Source of the DNA: Ascidia mentula
Lineage: Eukaryota; Chordata; Ascidiacea; Phlebobranchia; Ascidiidae
NCBI GenBank assembly: GCA_947561715.1
Contig: OX387202.1
Coordinates: 620,001 to 684,000, forward strand
Direction: 5' to 3'
Length of the DNA stretch: 64,000 nucleotides
In this document: positions 35,101 through 45,779 of the stretch, one piece after another
Layout of the letters: each line of letters begins with the position of its first letter
Position numbering within the stretch: the first letter of the stretch is position 1
Notes under the pieces: generated by a model
Seen by the model: only the letters and a program-made list of their open reading frames with translations
The model's database searches: none
What the model was told of the DNA's origin: nothing
Position numbers and translations under genes: made by a program

Positions 35101-35833
35101 ACCCAAATGTCAATTGTGCAAAATTACCAATGACAACATTAATCTTTAGGTTTTACCAAACATCGGGCAAATATTTTTTAATTAATTGTTGAACCCCATT
35201 TTAATAAATTTTAACATGATTTCCTCAAATAAAACCAGACGTAACATATTCGAAGCACAGGCTTAGCTTGGTCAATGTAAACTACATAAGGTATAAATCC
35301 AGGCTTAAATAAGTAGTTTATGCATTCAAGCTATGCGTATTTGGGATTAATAGAACCACATAGAACAAGAACTCAAAAGTTATCCCTATTGCTGTATATA
35401 ATCATTTTATTTCCAATATATACCTGATATTTCAACCTCATCGGATACTGCTGGTTCATTTGCTGATATTATTTGTATGGTCGGCACTTCTATCAGGGTT
35501 TCTCTGTTGAACAAATGCAAAAATATTGCATACAAACTTGTGGAGAAATTTGTTCACATGAAAACCAAATATGGCCAATCACGCTATTTCATCTGATAAT
35601 ATTTAAAGAGTCATTCTGTCAAAAATATTTCACCAGTAACTAGAACAATTATTTACTGATTCATGTACATTGGGACACAAAAATAAAGGGAACAATCTTC
35701 TTGAATCACGATTGTAAAAAGATTCATAACAACTAAAATCTTACTTTTCCTGTGATGATTGAACATTTTCACCATTCTCTTCCTTGTCAGATTCGTCATC
35801 AGCTTTTGTTACAGTGAATCTAACGCTTGACAT
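20122..35833 (-). CDS. SLC12A4/5/6/7: K-Cl cotransporter (KCC, SLC12A4-7 group)
   Basis: There are 24 shared exons on the minus strand: 30602-30678, 30427-30549, 30221-30358, 29803-29988, 28570-28808, 28256-28349, 27759-27903, 27448-27624, 26932-27030, 26474-26531, 26126-26300, 25788-25906, 25566-25664, 25134-25253, 24845-24949, 24396-24564, 23914-24109, 23333-23502, 22837-22968, 22288-22395, 21868-21978, 21193-21440, 20463-20602 and 20122-20213. Three alternative 5' ends give 1140, 1155 and 1162 aa. The protein exports K+ and Cl- across the plasma membrane. Hallmarks: [11 protein letters not shown]-type start ([10 protein letters not shown]), TM1 [48 protein letters not shown], the TM5-6 loop with sequons NKS, NDT, NAS and [22 protein letters not shown], and the invariant C-terminus [11 protein letters not shown]. 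Phospho-switch threonines are kept in [12 protein letters not shown] and VQMTWT. All phases join. Vertebrates have four paralogues; this looks like one pre-duplication copy. Confidence 0.97.
20725..20859. repeat. Imperfect foldback element in a cotransporter intron
   Basis: The left arm (20725-20777, with AAACAAGAAAGCCAAAG) and the right arm (20809-20859, with CTTTGGTTTTCTTGCTTAAA) are inverted copies over about 45 bases with roughly 80% identity. They are separated by a short loop. The pattern suggests a MITE or a transcribed hairpin. Confidence 0.6.
22378..22655. repeat. Five tandem 55-bp units copying a 3' splice site
   Basis: Units start at 22381, 22436, 22491, 22546 and 22601 and are nearly identical; the unit at 22601 is the most diverged. 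Read on the minus strand, each unit holds a branch-point-like CTAAC, then TTTTGTGGTTATCGCAG, then CAAAACTCCGATATCTC. That is the acceptor and first 17 bases of cotransporter exon 22288-22395. The true acceptor is the copy at 22395, because only it leads into the conserved [10 protein letters not shown] reading. Confidence 0.92.
31080..31245 (-). CDS. KCC alternative first exon C
   Basis: An open minus-strand stretch starts at ATG 31245 ([12 protein letters not shown]) or at 31227 ([11 protein letters not shown]). It ends at a GTAAGT donor after 31080 in phase 1, the phase needed by exon 30602-30678. It is rich in serine and arginine ([20 protein letters not shown]), which looks like a phosphorylated cytoplasmic N-terminus. 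It has no RFx[VI] motif. It is supported by phase and position only; the residues are not conserved in families I know. Confidence 0.66.
31246..32678. other. Region between alternative first exons C and B
   Basis: The sequence is A/T-rich. A promoter for first exon C would lie in its low-coordinate part. I see no further exon in usable phase and no recognisable repeat. Confidence 0.4.
32679..32781 (-). CDS. KCC alternative first exon B
   Basis: ATG at 32781 starts [20 protein letters not shown] and runs 34 codons plus one base to a GTAAGT donor. It is therefore phase 1 and joins exon 30602-30678 to read through into the transporter (total 1140 aa). It is rich in serine and glycine near its end and has no kinase-docking motif. 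Confidence 0.7.
32782..35423. other. Region between first exons B and A
   Basis: No coding exon was recognised. TGACGTCA lies at 34142. A short CTGACA run is at about 33946-33968. This probably contains the promoter for first exon B. Confidence 0.4.
35424..35833 (-). CDS. KCC alternative first exons A1 and A2, with RFTV docking motif
   Basis: Exon A1 (35745-35833) starts [18 protein letters not shown] and ends in phase 2 at GTAAGA. Exon A2 (35424-35503) adds an acidic stretch ([20 protein letters not shown]) and ends in phase 1, which fits exon 30602-30678. The start resembles vertebrate KCC2a (MSRRFTVTSL). RFTV is the RFx[VI] docking site for SPAK/OSR1 kinases, which phosphorylate and inhibit K-Cl cotransporters. 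So this 5' end most likely makes the form under direct kinase control. Confidence 0.85.
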
Positions 35834-36715
35834 CGTTTTAAAACCAAACTTTTAACACAAATAAACAGCTATAGAGTAAATAGCATATTACAGTGGTGCT
35901 GAATTCAGTCATTTCAGTGTCATTTACTTCGTAACATGAGTAAGCATTACACGTTGAGGTTATAAATTTAACTCAAAATACATTTGATTAAAACATGAGT
36001 CTGTACAAGTTCATCTAAATCTAATTGCAAAGTTTGAGCACCAACCAGTTTGCTCCAGTATGCGCTGGACTCAATACCGCGTGTTCATTCTATTCGGCGG
36101 CGGTGAATAAATAAACGTGTTATTCCACAATAACCCTACCTCTTGTTTGCTTAGTCATGTGAGTTCTTCTCAGTCGACTGACTCACGATGTTTACATTCG
36201 AGATAAAAAGGAAAAAATAAATCGATAAACGAGAGAAGTGTTTGAAGAACGCCCGAGATCTTCAACTGACTATCGACAACCGTTAAAAACCAATTTTCGA
36301 GTTTCTCCCGGGTAAACAAACTGCAACACTTCTATGCCTTATATTCTAGTTTGTTTATTTTCCTGTTGATCGCCTACTACTACACTTTGCAGTTGTTGTG
36401 CAATGTCTGTAGGACGGACACCAGTTATAATAATTATGATATTCGCACTAGAACTGAAAGATTTTATTACCGCCCTGTGGCACCACAAGGAGTTCGTGAA
36501 AAGGTTCCATGGGGTCTCTGAACGACCAGAACTACCTTTAAAATATATGAATATTTTGTGCATTTTCTGTTTTTAAAAGTATGTTACCTGCATTTTCAGA
36601 AGTAAATTTCATGTTCAGCATACAGGTATGTAAATAATGTTGTTTGGATATCCATGTTTACCTGCTTACTTCATCAAATACGAATTATTAGTGGTATGAC
36701 GTTTTGCAGCAAAAC
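35834..36715. other. 5' flank of the KCC gene
   Basis: The distal promoter for first exons A would lie here. I see no coding exon or repeat that I recognise before the segmental duplication starts near 36716. Confidence 0.4.
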
Positions 36716-37629
36716 AAATTCACAGAAATTATCGTTGTTTGCATTTTAGATCAACATAATATGTCTTCGTCATCTAGATTCTAATTTACGCCACAAAATG
36801 TCCTCTGAAATCAAACAATTTCGCTTCATTGCCAACATAACTTCGCATGGAGAATTGCTAACAGCCAACTGCGCCGATGGAATGTGATTTTAATAACGAA
36901 GCAAGGACAGTAAAATAGGCGGAAAGGAAAGTTAACGCTCTCAAACAATGCCAAGCAACGAATAAGCTCTACACATACTTGATACAAAGCAGAGCTGTTG
37001 AATATGAAAATGTTGTAAGATTTAATAGCTTATGAATGCCAAGATAACTCTCGAACTTCTTAAACTTTAACGGGAATCAGTGATTTCTGGTAACTGTAGA
37101 AGTTTAATCATTCCGCACTTTCAAACTGCCTGTGATCGCCACTGAAGTTTATCACAGAAAGTTAAAAATCAGTGCGAACGCGAGGAAAGAAATTTCTGTA
37201 ATAAAGGCGTGGTTTCGCGGAGCTAGCAAACAAGTTTAACCGAACTCCAATCCCACCAAGCCAAGCACAAAAGCTACAAGGAAACTTTAAACTATACGAG
37301 TCGAAAATATTTTGTGGAGTCGAAGTCGGTTTTTATTTACGTGACAACACTTAACTACACCCAACGTGGTAAAATCATAACTAGAAGTTTCAAAGTTGTC
37401 AACACACAATATCGTGTCAGTAATCCACAAATAATTCACAAACCAATAAAAACAAATCTCAATTTTAATCGCGCACAAGTTAAGAATTATCAGGGTTACC
37501 GAAATTTCCACAAATATTATGCAGGTTCTGATTGATTTTCTTTTATTGGAATGTGTGTAACAGGTTCACTGGTATTACAACAAAGCTGGATCAGCCATTT
37601 TTTTCGATAAATCGGAGCGAGATCTTTAA

Positions 37630-37720
37630 AATCAAGCTCACGGTGAGGTTCGAACTCACGATCCCAGGGTTAACCAGGCCCTGCTATCTACATGAACGCA
37701 GCGGTTATATTGTGGTCGAT
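37630..37720 (-). repeat. tRNA-derived repeat, second family
   Basis: The minus strand has a near-perfect T-arm (GTGAGTTCGAACCTCAC) preceded by a stem-loop CAGGG-CCTGGTTAA-CCCTG and a D-arm-like part. The anticodon loop is 9 and not 7 bases and the acceptor stem does not pair, so it is not a working tRNA gene. The second copy at 41958-42046 is part of the segmental duplication. Confidence 0.55.
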
Positions 37721-37870
37721 ACACACTGATGTGCAAGCGCACAACTTGCCAGGAGATTAATTACATGTTGTCAAGATTTAGACCAGATTATATTGATACA
37801 AGAACAATTTATGCACGTGGTGGCGCAACAGAGTCAATGAGAATTATTAAGTGTTGCGAAAAGTGGAAAT

Positions 37871-37975
37871 TATTGGCAACATTGGTCAAGAGCCCAACCC
37901 ATAATCCAAGATGAAAATCTGATCGGGATTTGTGTCCAGGATATCCTGGGTTCAAACCCACGTGTGGCCAAAAAA
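37871..37975 (+). repeat. tRNA-derived SINE copy
   Basis: It begins ATTGGCAACATTGGTCAAG, contains the B-box part TATCCTGGGTTCAAACCC and ends in GTGTGGCCAAAAAA. It matches the minus-strand copies at 6482-6592 and 7024-7110. It is absent from the second segmental duplicate, so it inserted after, or was lost since, the duplication. Confidence 0.7.
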
Positions 37976-38219
37976 TTGAGGAATTTATCCAGAGCTTGAA
38001 AAAGTTAAACAAAATCACAAACAAAGTCGGAGACAGATTGAATACGAAATGGAAACGAGGAATTTACAAATTATATGCGTAACACACAGTAAATCCTGGT
38101 CAACATTACATCACGTGTTACGTCACCGAATTAGCGTAGCGTGGTGATATTCGGTTGTATAATGTACACTACATGTTTCATCGGAAATAACTTAAGGAAC
38201 TGCAAGTTAGAATGGAAAG

Positions 38220-38384
38220 TTAAAAGTCAACTATTCCTGGCGACTTTGATCCGATGAGATTCTTCCCTGCTTGTGTGAAGCCACATCTCCAAGCACGCAA
38301 TATCTCAATGTTGTGAACACATGCAGCCAATGACTCAGCACTTTCATCCGTCAAATTATTGTAGGACAGACAAAGAAACTCCAT
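38220..38384 (-). CDS. Terminal LRR exon of an NLR-like gene (duplicate)
   Basis: The exon follows an acceptor (TTTAG) and encodes 54 residues and a stop: MEFLCLSYNNLTDESAESLA, then CVHNIEILRAWRCGF and an end GIVDF. It is one leucine-rich repeat of the ribonuclease-inhibitor type, phase 0, the repeat unit used in ascidian NLR (NACHT-LRR) proteins. It is the partner of 42499-42663. No LRR exon reaches it before the stop of that partner, so it may be an orphan created by the duplication or the end of a separate gene. Confidence 0.6.
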   Translation of the reverse strand: MEFLCLSYNNLTDESAESLAACVHNIEILRAWRCGFTQAGKNLIGSKSPGIVDF

Positions 38385-39233
38385 CTAAACAACAAAGTAA
38401 CTTAACCTTGGAGGTTAGGATCATGTTATGGTCGTAAATATCTAATTATGTTGTTGTAAAATGGCCAGAGTGGATTTGTAACAACATAAACTAAAAAGTC
38501 AAAAATAAACACAGCAAGTTTCTTCTCATCAGATTATTACGTCAGTGATCTCATCGTTGTTTACAATATTTGGTTCAAATATTTCTCATGAAGAAAATCA
38601 CAATGATTTTGGAAATAGTGGTCATTGTTCCAAAGCAACTGACATTGTTTGCAAATAAACAATGGTTTGTTAATATTTGAGTCAAACTTGTTATTTTGCT
38701 GTAATTCTTTCGCGTTATCGGTGTGACGTCATCCTGCTTATACTTGGATAAGGAGTGGTTATGTCAGGCGATTTTAGTGTTCTGGTATATTTATTACAGT
38801 TTCCTGGTGTGATTTTTAACTGCAGTTTTTATGTGGTTATGTCAGGTTCGTTTGTTTCATTGCAGTTTCCAGATGTTATTTTTTGTTTGTTTCAAACGAA
38901 TACAGCAGTGGTTACAACCGGGATGCAATTTGTAACTTTTAGTGGAGCCACGAGCTTTCCTTTGTACTCTAAAGCGGATTATTTGCTTAAAATAAAGTTT
39001 AGTGTAAGAAGCCAGGATTGAACAGGTTACAAACCGAAAGTATCTCAGAACGCAAGAAAGCAGGTAAATATAAAACACTGCGGAAGTTGTTATGGATGGC
39101 AAAGTATTGCTAATTTCGCACCCTGTGTTTGCAGTCTAGGTTTCCGGGGTATCGTTGAAATGCCATAGCTTCAAAACCTAGGCATATTGCATCAAACTGT
39201 TGCTTCAAAAACTCACAGGTGTAATTTTGTCAG

Positions 39234-39466
39234 GCGAGGATATCTGACAGTTGTGAGTCGTGAAAGCAAACAGATTTTATGTGTGAGATTAGTGGCAACT
39301 CTCGTATGCAAAGTCGTGCCAAAAATATTAATTCCACTTGTCGACTCGAAATGGTTCAAAGTGGAGCTCGATTCATCGACAACTGGCAACATTTTCACAA
39401 CCAAAGTTTGGACAAGTATTCGACGACCGAAACTTAAAGCAACAAACTTTGGTCACCGATCAACTT
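39234..39466 (+). other. Duplicated open stretch, weak FERM-like resemblance
   Basis: A frame with VRLVATLVCKVVPKILIP, WFKVELDSSTTGNIF and RRPKLKATNFGH is kept in both segmental duplicates (also 43427-43657) with few changes. The pattern of a hydrophobic strand, VELDS and a final FG loosely recalls the first lobe of FERM domains. No splice sites or start could be settled, so function is left open. Confidence 0.25.
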
Positions 39467-40489
39467 AGGGTAATTCTCTAAATATTATTGGTTCCTATCG
39501 TTTAAAATTTCACATTGCAATTTCGGATACCACCAGCCAGCTGATGGGAAACTTAACAAGAAACTTTATTAAGAAACTGAGGTTTGCTTTGGACCTAATA
39601 TTGTATGGGACAAGAGAGTTGTCCATAGATTCTGTTCTGCTTGCTCGACGATTTGAATCAATGTTACGAAGCAGGAATACGGAACGGAATATGGACACCA
39701 GTAACACTGGTAGTTTCGGTTAATCCACAACCAGACACACATCGTTAACCACTGCCGTTACCAAGCAATTTGATGAAGCAACTCAGAGGAGGTCGTGGTT
39801 TCGCCAAGATACATGTCAGACGAATCTAACCTTGTCATACTTTGGCTCGAAAGCTGAAAGATATTAGCGCTCAGCACTCATCGATGTGAATTCTTCCACA
39901 AATCGTTTATCAAGATGGACTCCCACCCCAGTTCACCTATGATATTGAGTACAGACTTCAAGCTGACTTCTCACATTTGATGACGAGGAAACAACTGTGG
40001 ATTTCGGTGCAAACTTCCATTTCTTCACAAGTTTCTTTACATATGATTTGTTAACTCCGTTTTTCTAAACGTTACGTTTTAAAATAACACTGGAAATATT
40101 GCACTGGGGTCAACTTAGCGTGGGATTTCACAATCTCGATACGTCAACGCTGCGTCGTTTCAGAGAAGAGTAATCTTGCCCCACGCGGATTTTCCATATA
40201 TTTGTCGCATTGTTAATCAGTGGGCATCAGAATTTACCCGAGAATACTCAATGACTTTGTTCAGGATTGGGTAAAATTATCAGAGGTAATAACACGTTTT
40301 TGTCGCATACGTGATTATTTATATTTTTGTGGACAGTATCATACACGCTTGTTTAATTTGCCTTCGATCCGAAAGCCATCGGCGTTAATGGACGAGATGC
40401 TTGCTTTGTTAGGTGATGCTTTTACCATAAACATTTCGGGCAAAAGCGGCAATGTTGTCCACCAGGAAAACTCCCACGCTGGTTGCCTG

Positions 40490-40936
40490 TAATGGCTGAG
40501 GTAACCGGCTAACCAACCGGCCTTTACCTTGCACGCCATTCCAGCCGAAAGACTCTTATCGACACGGGCGTCGAAGTCAGTGCCATGTCTCCTACTGGAT
40601 TTGAACGACGCACAAACGCAAGAGATATTGCATGAAATCTGCTCATGGCAGCTCTACTGCCTCCACGGCCGCAAGACTGCAACGCTTCGCATTTATTTTT
40701 GCCGACGTTTCCCGTTTATTAGTGCGAAATTTTACATTCTCATCACTTGTTGGTAGATATACACAGACAACGCCTTGTACATACGCGTTTGCAGAGAAGC
40801 TACGCAAGAAGAAATGCTTTTATTTGACTCCACAGCTGATTATTGTTGCCAACGTTTCAATTATTGGCGTCCTTTCCTCGTTTATCCATGCCTCAGCTTT
40901 CCGGCTCTATGCCGAAGCATGGAGTAGAACATCACA
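40490..40936 (+). mobile_element. Ty3/gypsy pol fossil, small fragment
   Basis: Short pieces of a protease-type region and of a pol 3' end are recognisable by their similarity to the fragments at 52540-52975, 48990-49430 and 50570-50905. It is broken, with several breaks, and sits between the two segmental duplicates. Confidence 0.5.
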
Positions 40937-41957
40937 TATTCACAGAAATTATCGTTGTTTGCATTTTAGATAAACGTATAGATTCTAATTTACGCCACAA
41001 AATGTCCTCCAAAGTCAAACAATTTCGCTTTATTGCCAACATAACTTCGCATAGAGAATTGCTAACGGTCAAACTGCACCGATGGAATGTGATTTTAATA
41101 ACGAAGAAAGGACAGTAAAATATGTGGAAAGGGAAGTTAACGCTCCCAAACAATGCCAAGCAACGAATAAGCTCCACACAGACTTGATAGAAAGCAGAGC
41201 TGCTGAATATGAAAATGTTGTAAGAATTAATAGCTTAGGAATGCCAAGATAACTCTCGAACTTCTTAAACTTTAACGAGAATCAGTGATTTCTGGTAACT
41301 GTAGAAGTTTATAATCATGCTACCTGTGATCGCCATTGAAGTTTATCACAGAAAGTTGAAAATCAGTGCGAACGCGAGGAAAAAAAGTGATTTTCTGTGA
41401 TGAAGGCGTGTGATTGCGCGGAGATAGCAAACAAGTTTAACCGAACTCCAATCCCACCAAGCCATACACAAATGCTTCCAATGATCACAACACACAGCTA
41501 TACGGAAAGTTTAAACTAAACGAGTCGGAGTCGAAGTCGTTTTTTTTACGAGTATACCCAACGTGGTAAAATCATAACAAAAGTTTGAAAGTCGTCAACA
41601 CACAATATTCTCATCCCTTCTGCAGCTACTTTATATCTTGTTCATTCATGCATATCTTTTATCTGGATTTATTTTAACACGTGCAGTTAATCATGCAGAA
41701 CATAGTATGACGTCACAATCAACTAACTTGCAGCGCGACTGGAAAACGGTAAATCAAGAACAGCGTGTCAGTAATCCACAAATAATTCACAAAACCAATA
41801 AAAACCAATAAAAATTTTAGTCGCGCACAAGTTAAGAATGTACAGGGTTACCGAAATATCCACAAATATTATGCAGGTTCTGATGGATTTGTTTATTCTA
41901 ATGTGGGTAATAGGTTCAATGGTTTTTTCTCGATGAGTCGGAGCGAGATCTTTAAAA

Positions 41958-42046
41958 TCAAGCTCTCGGTGGGGTTCGAACTTGCGATCCCAAGGTTAAC
42001 CAGGCTCTGCTATCTACTTGAACGTAGCCGTTGTATTGTGGTCGAG
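41958..42046 (-). repeat. tRNA-derived repeat, second family (duplicate copy)
   Basis: Counterpart of 37630-37720, with CGAGTTCG-type B box changed to CAAGTTCGAACC and the D-arm part kept. It was carried by the segmental duplication. Confidence 0.5.
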
Positions 42047-42498
42047 ACACACTGGTGTTCAAGCGCACAACTTGCCAGGGGAATAATTACATGTTGTCAA
42101 GATTAAGACCAGATTACAAGATGAGGTTGGACACAGGGAAAGAAGTTTGAGAAATAAAATTGATACAAGAACAGTTTTACACGTGGTGGCGTAACAGAGT
42201 CAATGAGAATTGGTGGATTCTTTAACCACCTCACGGACGGGCTATAAGGGGAAACCCTCACGCGTCAAGGGGTTACTTCAGTTCATTGCGATTTACGTCG
42301 TTTACGTCACATGTGAATGAGAATTAATGTAGCGAAATGAGGAATTTACAAATTATATGCGTAACACACAGTAAATCCTGGTTAACATTGCATCACGTGT
42401 TACGTCATTGAATTAGCGTAGCGTGGTGTTATTCAGTTAAATGTACACTACTTGTTTCATCGGAAATAACTTAAGGAACTGCAAGCTAGAATGGAAAG

Positions 42499-42663
42499 TT
42501 ACAAGTAAACTTTTCCTCGCGACTTTGATCTGATGAGATCCTTCCCTGCATGTGTGAAGCCACAACCATCAGCATCCAACCTCTCAATGTTGTGAACACA
42601 TGCAGCCAATGACTCAGTACTTTCATCCGTCAAACGGTTCCAGGACAGATTAAGAAACTCCAT
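42499..42663 (-). CDS. Terminal LRR exon of an NLR-like gene
   Basis: Acceptor TTTAG, then one leucine-rich repeat MEFLNLSWNRLTDESTESLA with CVHNIERLDADGCGFTHAG, ending GKVYL and a stop (54 residues). Phase 0 at its 5' side fits the LRR exons at 47885-48046, 52059-52220 and 53308-53469, all minus strand. It is therefore a good candidate for the last exon of one gene running from 57228 down to here, though introns of 1-5 kb packed with repeats make this uncertain. LRRs of NLR proteins sense ligands in the cytoplasm. Confidence 0.66.
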   Translation of the reverse strand: MEFLNLSWNRLTDESTESLAACVHNIERLDADGCGFTHAGKDLIRSKSRGKVYL

Positions 42664-43188
42664 CTAAACAACAAAATAACTTAAGCTTGGAGGTTTAGGA
42701 TCATGCTATGGTTGTAAATATCTAATTATGTTGTTATAAAATGACCAGAGTGGATTTGTAATAACATAAACTAAAAAGTCAAAAATCAACACAGCAAGTT
42801 TCTTCTCATCAGATTATTACGTCAGTGAACTCATCATTGTTTACAACATTTGGTCCAAATATTTGTCATTAAGAAAATTACAATGATTTTGGAAATAGTG
42901 TTCATTGTTTTAAAACAACTGAAACCATTGTTTATTAACATTTGCGTCCAACTTGTTATGGCGAAATTACGGCACAAATTTTGCTGTAATTCTTTAGCGT
43001 TATCGGTGTGACGTCGTCCTGTGTAGACTTGGATAAGGAGTGGTTATGTCAGGCGATTTTAGTCTTCTGGTATATTTATTACAGTTTCCTGGTGTGATAT
43101 TTAATTTCAACGTTTTTATGTGGTTATGTCAGGTTCGTTTGTTTCATTGCAGTTTCCAGATGTTATTTTTTGTTTGTTTGTTTTAAAC

Positions 43189-43384
43189 CAGGGGCGGGCA
43201 ACTTCTCCAGTTGGCGGGCCTGATATGGGAAAATAAAGTACTTGGCGGGCCGGATTCCTGAATCGATACATTAATCGCGTATTTATCCACCTATACAAGG
43301 AATCTGACCGGGACTGTCTGCGGGCCGCTCAAAATCCCGTCGCGGGTCGGATCCGGCCTACGGGCCGTATGGTGGCCGCCCCTG
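43189..43384. mobile_element. Non-autonomous hAT element with 8-bp target duplication
   Basis: The 196-bp element starts CAGGGGCGGG and ends CCGCCCCTG (9-bp terminal inverted repeats). Its inside is rich in CGGGCC, as in hAT/Charlie-type elements. It is flanked by TTTTAAAC (43181-43188) and TTTCAAAC (43385-43392), an 8-bp target duplication with one change. The other segmental duplicate has the uninterrupted site TTTCAAAC at 38890-38897. Confidence 0.9.
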
Positions 43385-44325
43385 TTTCAAACGAACACAG
43401 CAGTGCTTACCAACCGGGATGACATTTGTAACAACGGACATCTGACAGTTGTTGGTCGTAAAAGCAAACAGATTTCATGTGTGAGATTAGTGGCAACTCT
43501 CGTATGCAAAGTCGTGCCAAAAATATTGATTCCAATTGTCGACTCGAAATGGTTCAAAGTGGAGCTCGATTCAATGGCAACTGGCAACATTTTCACAACC
43601 AAAGTTTGGACAAGTATTCGACGACCGAAACTTAAAGCAACAAAATTTGGTCACTGATCAACTTCGGGTAATTCTCTTAATATTATTGGTTCTTGTCGTT
43701 TAAAGTTCCTCATTGTAATTTCAGATACGACCGGCCAGCTAATGGGAAAACTTAACAAGAAACTTTATTAAGAAACTGAAGTTTGCTATAGACACAATAT
43801 TATATTGGACAAAGATGTTTATAAATTATGTTCTGTTTGCTCTGCTCGATGACTTGAATCAATGTTACGAAGCTGGAATACGGAACGGAATCCGGACGCC
43901 TGGGGAACTCCGGTAGTACCAGTACGGAAGTCGACGTTACCAGGTAGGACATTTGGTAGACAAGGTACGCCCATGAGTACAGACTTCCAGTTGGAAAACG
44001 ATCTCACATTTGATGAGGAGGAAACAACCGTGGATTCAGGTGCAAACTTTTCCATTTCTTAACAAGTTTCTTTACATATGATTTGTAAACTAGAATTTCA
44101 CAAATGTCGATACGTCATCGCTGTGTCGTTTCAGAGAAGAGTAATTTGGCCCCACGCGGATTTTCCATATATTTGTCACATCGTTAACCTATGGGCATCA
44201 GATTTCACCTGGGAATACTCAATGACTTTGTTCAGGATTGGGTGAAATTACCAGAGGTAATTACACCTTCTTGTCACGTGATATTTTTAAATGTACTTAA
44301 TTTTTATGTGCAGTACTACGTAAAA

Positions 44326-45779
44326 TTGTGAGTAAGATGTTGTCGTCGTCAGAGATACAACATTTATTGTTGGACGAAACCATTGTGAAGGACGAGCAGC
44401 TAACGAATAGATGTTTGTAAATGATTGTTACGAAATTCCGATGTTTTGTTGCAAATGAAGCTTGAATAAAAGCTGTTAATTCATAATAATTCAGAAAGCC
44501 CTGGATCTGGACATGATCATGAAACAAATATTTATTACACATTACGGGCGGCCAACATGTCGATCACGATTGTTCAACCGATCGTTTAACTGGTCGATCG
44601 CGTCTCATTTTGTTGTGTCTTTACAAAGAATATTTCAGTATCGGAAGGCAGCTATTCGTGAACTACTTAGCGAAACTCGACCAAAATCGAATGTTTTCTT
44701 GTCGATCGTATTCGCTGACATGCTAACCATCCCTGGTACATATCGTTACATGAGTATTTGGCCCTGAAGTCGCAAAAAGGAAACAAGTGGTCGACAAAAC
44801 ATGGCGATCAATGGAAAATCCGCCCAGTCAACTTAAACATTAAAATCATGAATCCATGTGAGCACACGCACACCGAAGCGTCTATCTGACAATTTCTGTG
44901 TTCTTTACCAGCTTGCTTTTAAAGTTAGTCGCGCGATGTTCTTCCCATCACATTTGTTACAACAATTGCAAAAATCCCAAACAAGAAGATTCAAGCGCTG
45001 AGCTGGGTGCAGGGCGACCCCTTCGCTAAAAGCACGGAACAATTTGTCGCTGCCATTTGCCGAGAGCGCAAGGAATCGTGTAAGTAAACCGCTTTTCGGT
45101 GTGTGACAATCGTATCAGAATTTGAGTCAACTCTCTCTGCGTGTTTACGAAATTACGCTTTTCCTTGTTATGAAATACGATGGACAGTGCTTTAAACTCC
45201 AGAACCTCTATAACGTGGCATAGACGCTTATGCTCGAAAGTCCGGTGGTGGTGATTTTCCCGAATATCGAGGATGGATTTCAACGGTTGTTGTTAATTTA
45301 TTATGCGACATCACCTGACGAAATCGAATGCATTATCGCATCGGGCATTCGTCAAACTCCTGAAAGTACGGAATAAATCATGCCCGCGTACTTAGAAGTC
45401 CCATATAAAACGCTCCGCAAGAAATCCTTTAAACGCAATTCAACCAAAAACATTTCCTACAAGCTATAGTGGCGCAAGGCTCCTGAAAGGACGGTGTTCC
45501 AATGTATTTCAAGGTTGACTGGATAGATAGCTGTTCACAATATACAACGTATGGGGACGATGACGTAACAATGCGAGTTCGTTTCGTGCGTACACACCGC
45601 GAAACACGCGCGCTGTTGTGGTGTCGAGTGCGAGTGCGGCGCCAATTTGTTATTCGTCCGTTCGCCCGTTGTGAAGCAAAGTCAGTTACTACGTTCCGAA
45701 AGCGATCAATCTCAATAATATTAACATATTCACATCATCTCCATCCGTGTGGAACAACCCGACGAAATAGTTGGTAAGT
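44326..45779. other. No recognised gene
   Basis: Mixed sequence with several frames of 80-90 codons that match no family I know. A stretch near 45026-45140 (GTGTGTGACAATCGTAT) is shared with 49680-49700, so part of it is repeat. Confidence 0.35.

Larger units (their letters stand above)
36716..40340. repeat. Segmental duplication, copy 1
   Basis: This block aligns in the same orientation with 40937-44325. Shared landmarks are AATTCACAGAAATTATCG near both starts, a tRNA-derived repeat, the terminal LRR exon, the stretch GTGAGATTAGTGGCAACTC and the line GACTTTGTTCAGGATTGGGT near both ends. Both copies have private insertions and deletions. Copy 1 lacks the hAT insertion of copy 2 and has a SINE (37871-37975) that copy 2 lacks. 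Confidence 0.88.
40937..44325. repeat. Segmental duplication, copy 2
   Basis: Same-strand copy of 36716-40340. Private features are the hAT element at 43189-43384 and an extra ~180 bases near 41590-41770. The copies share the LRR exon, the tRNA-derived repeat and the flanking unique-looking DNA, so the duplication is larger than any one element. Confidence 0.88.

Noticed and set aside
37630-37720. Possible functional tRNA gene
   Set aside because: The T-arm is good, but the anticodon loop has 9 bases and no acceptor stem forms; a second copy lies in the duplication, so a tRNA-derived repeat fits better.
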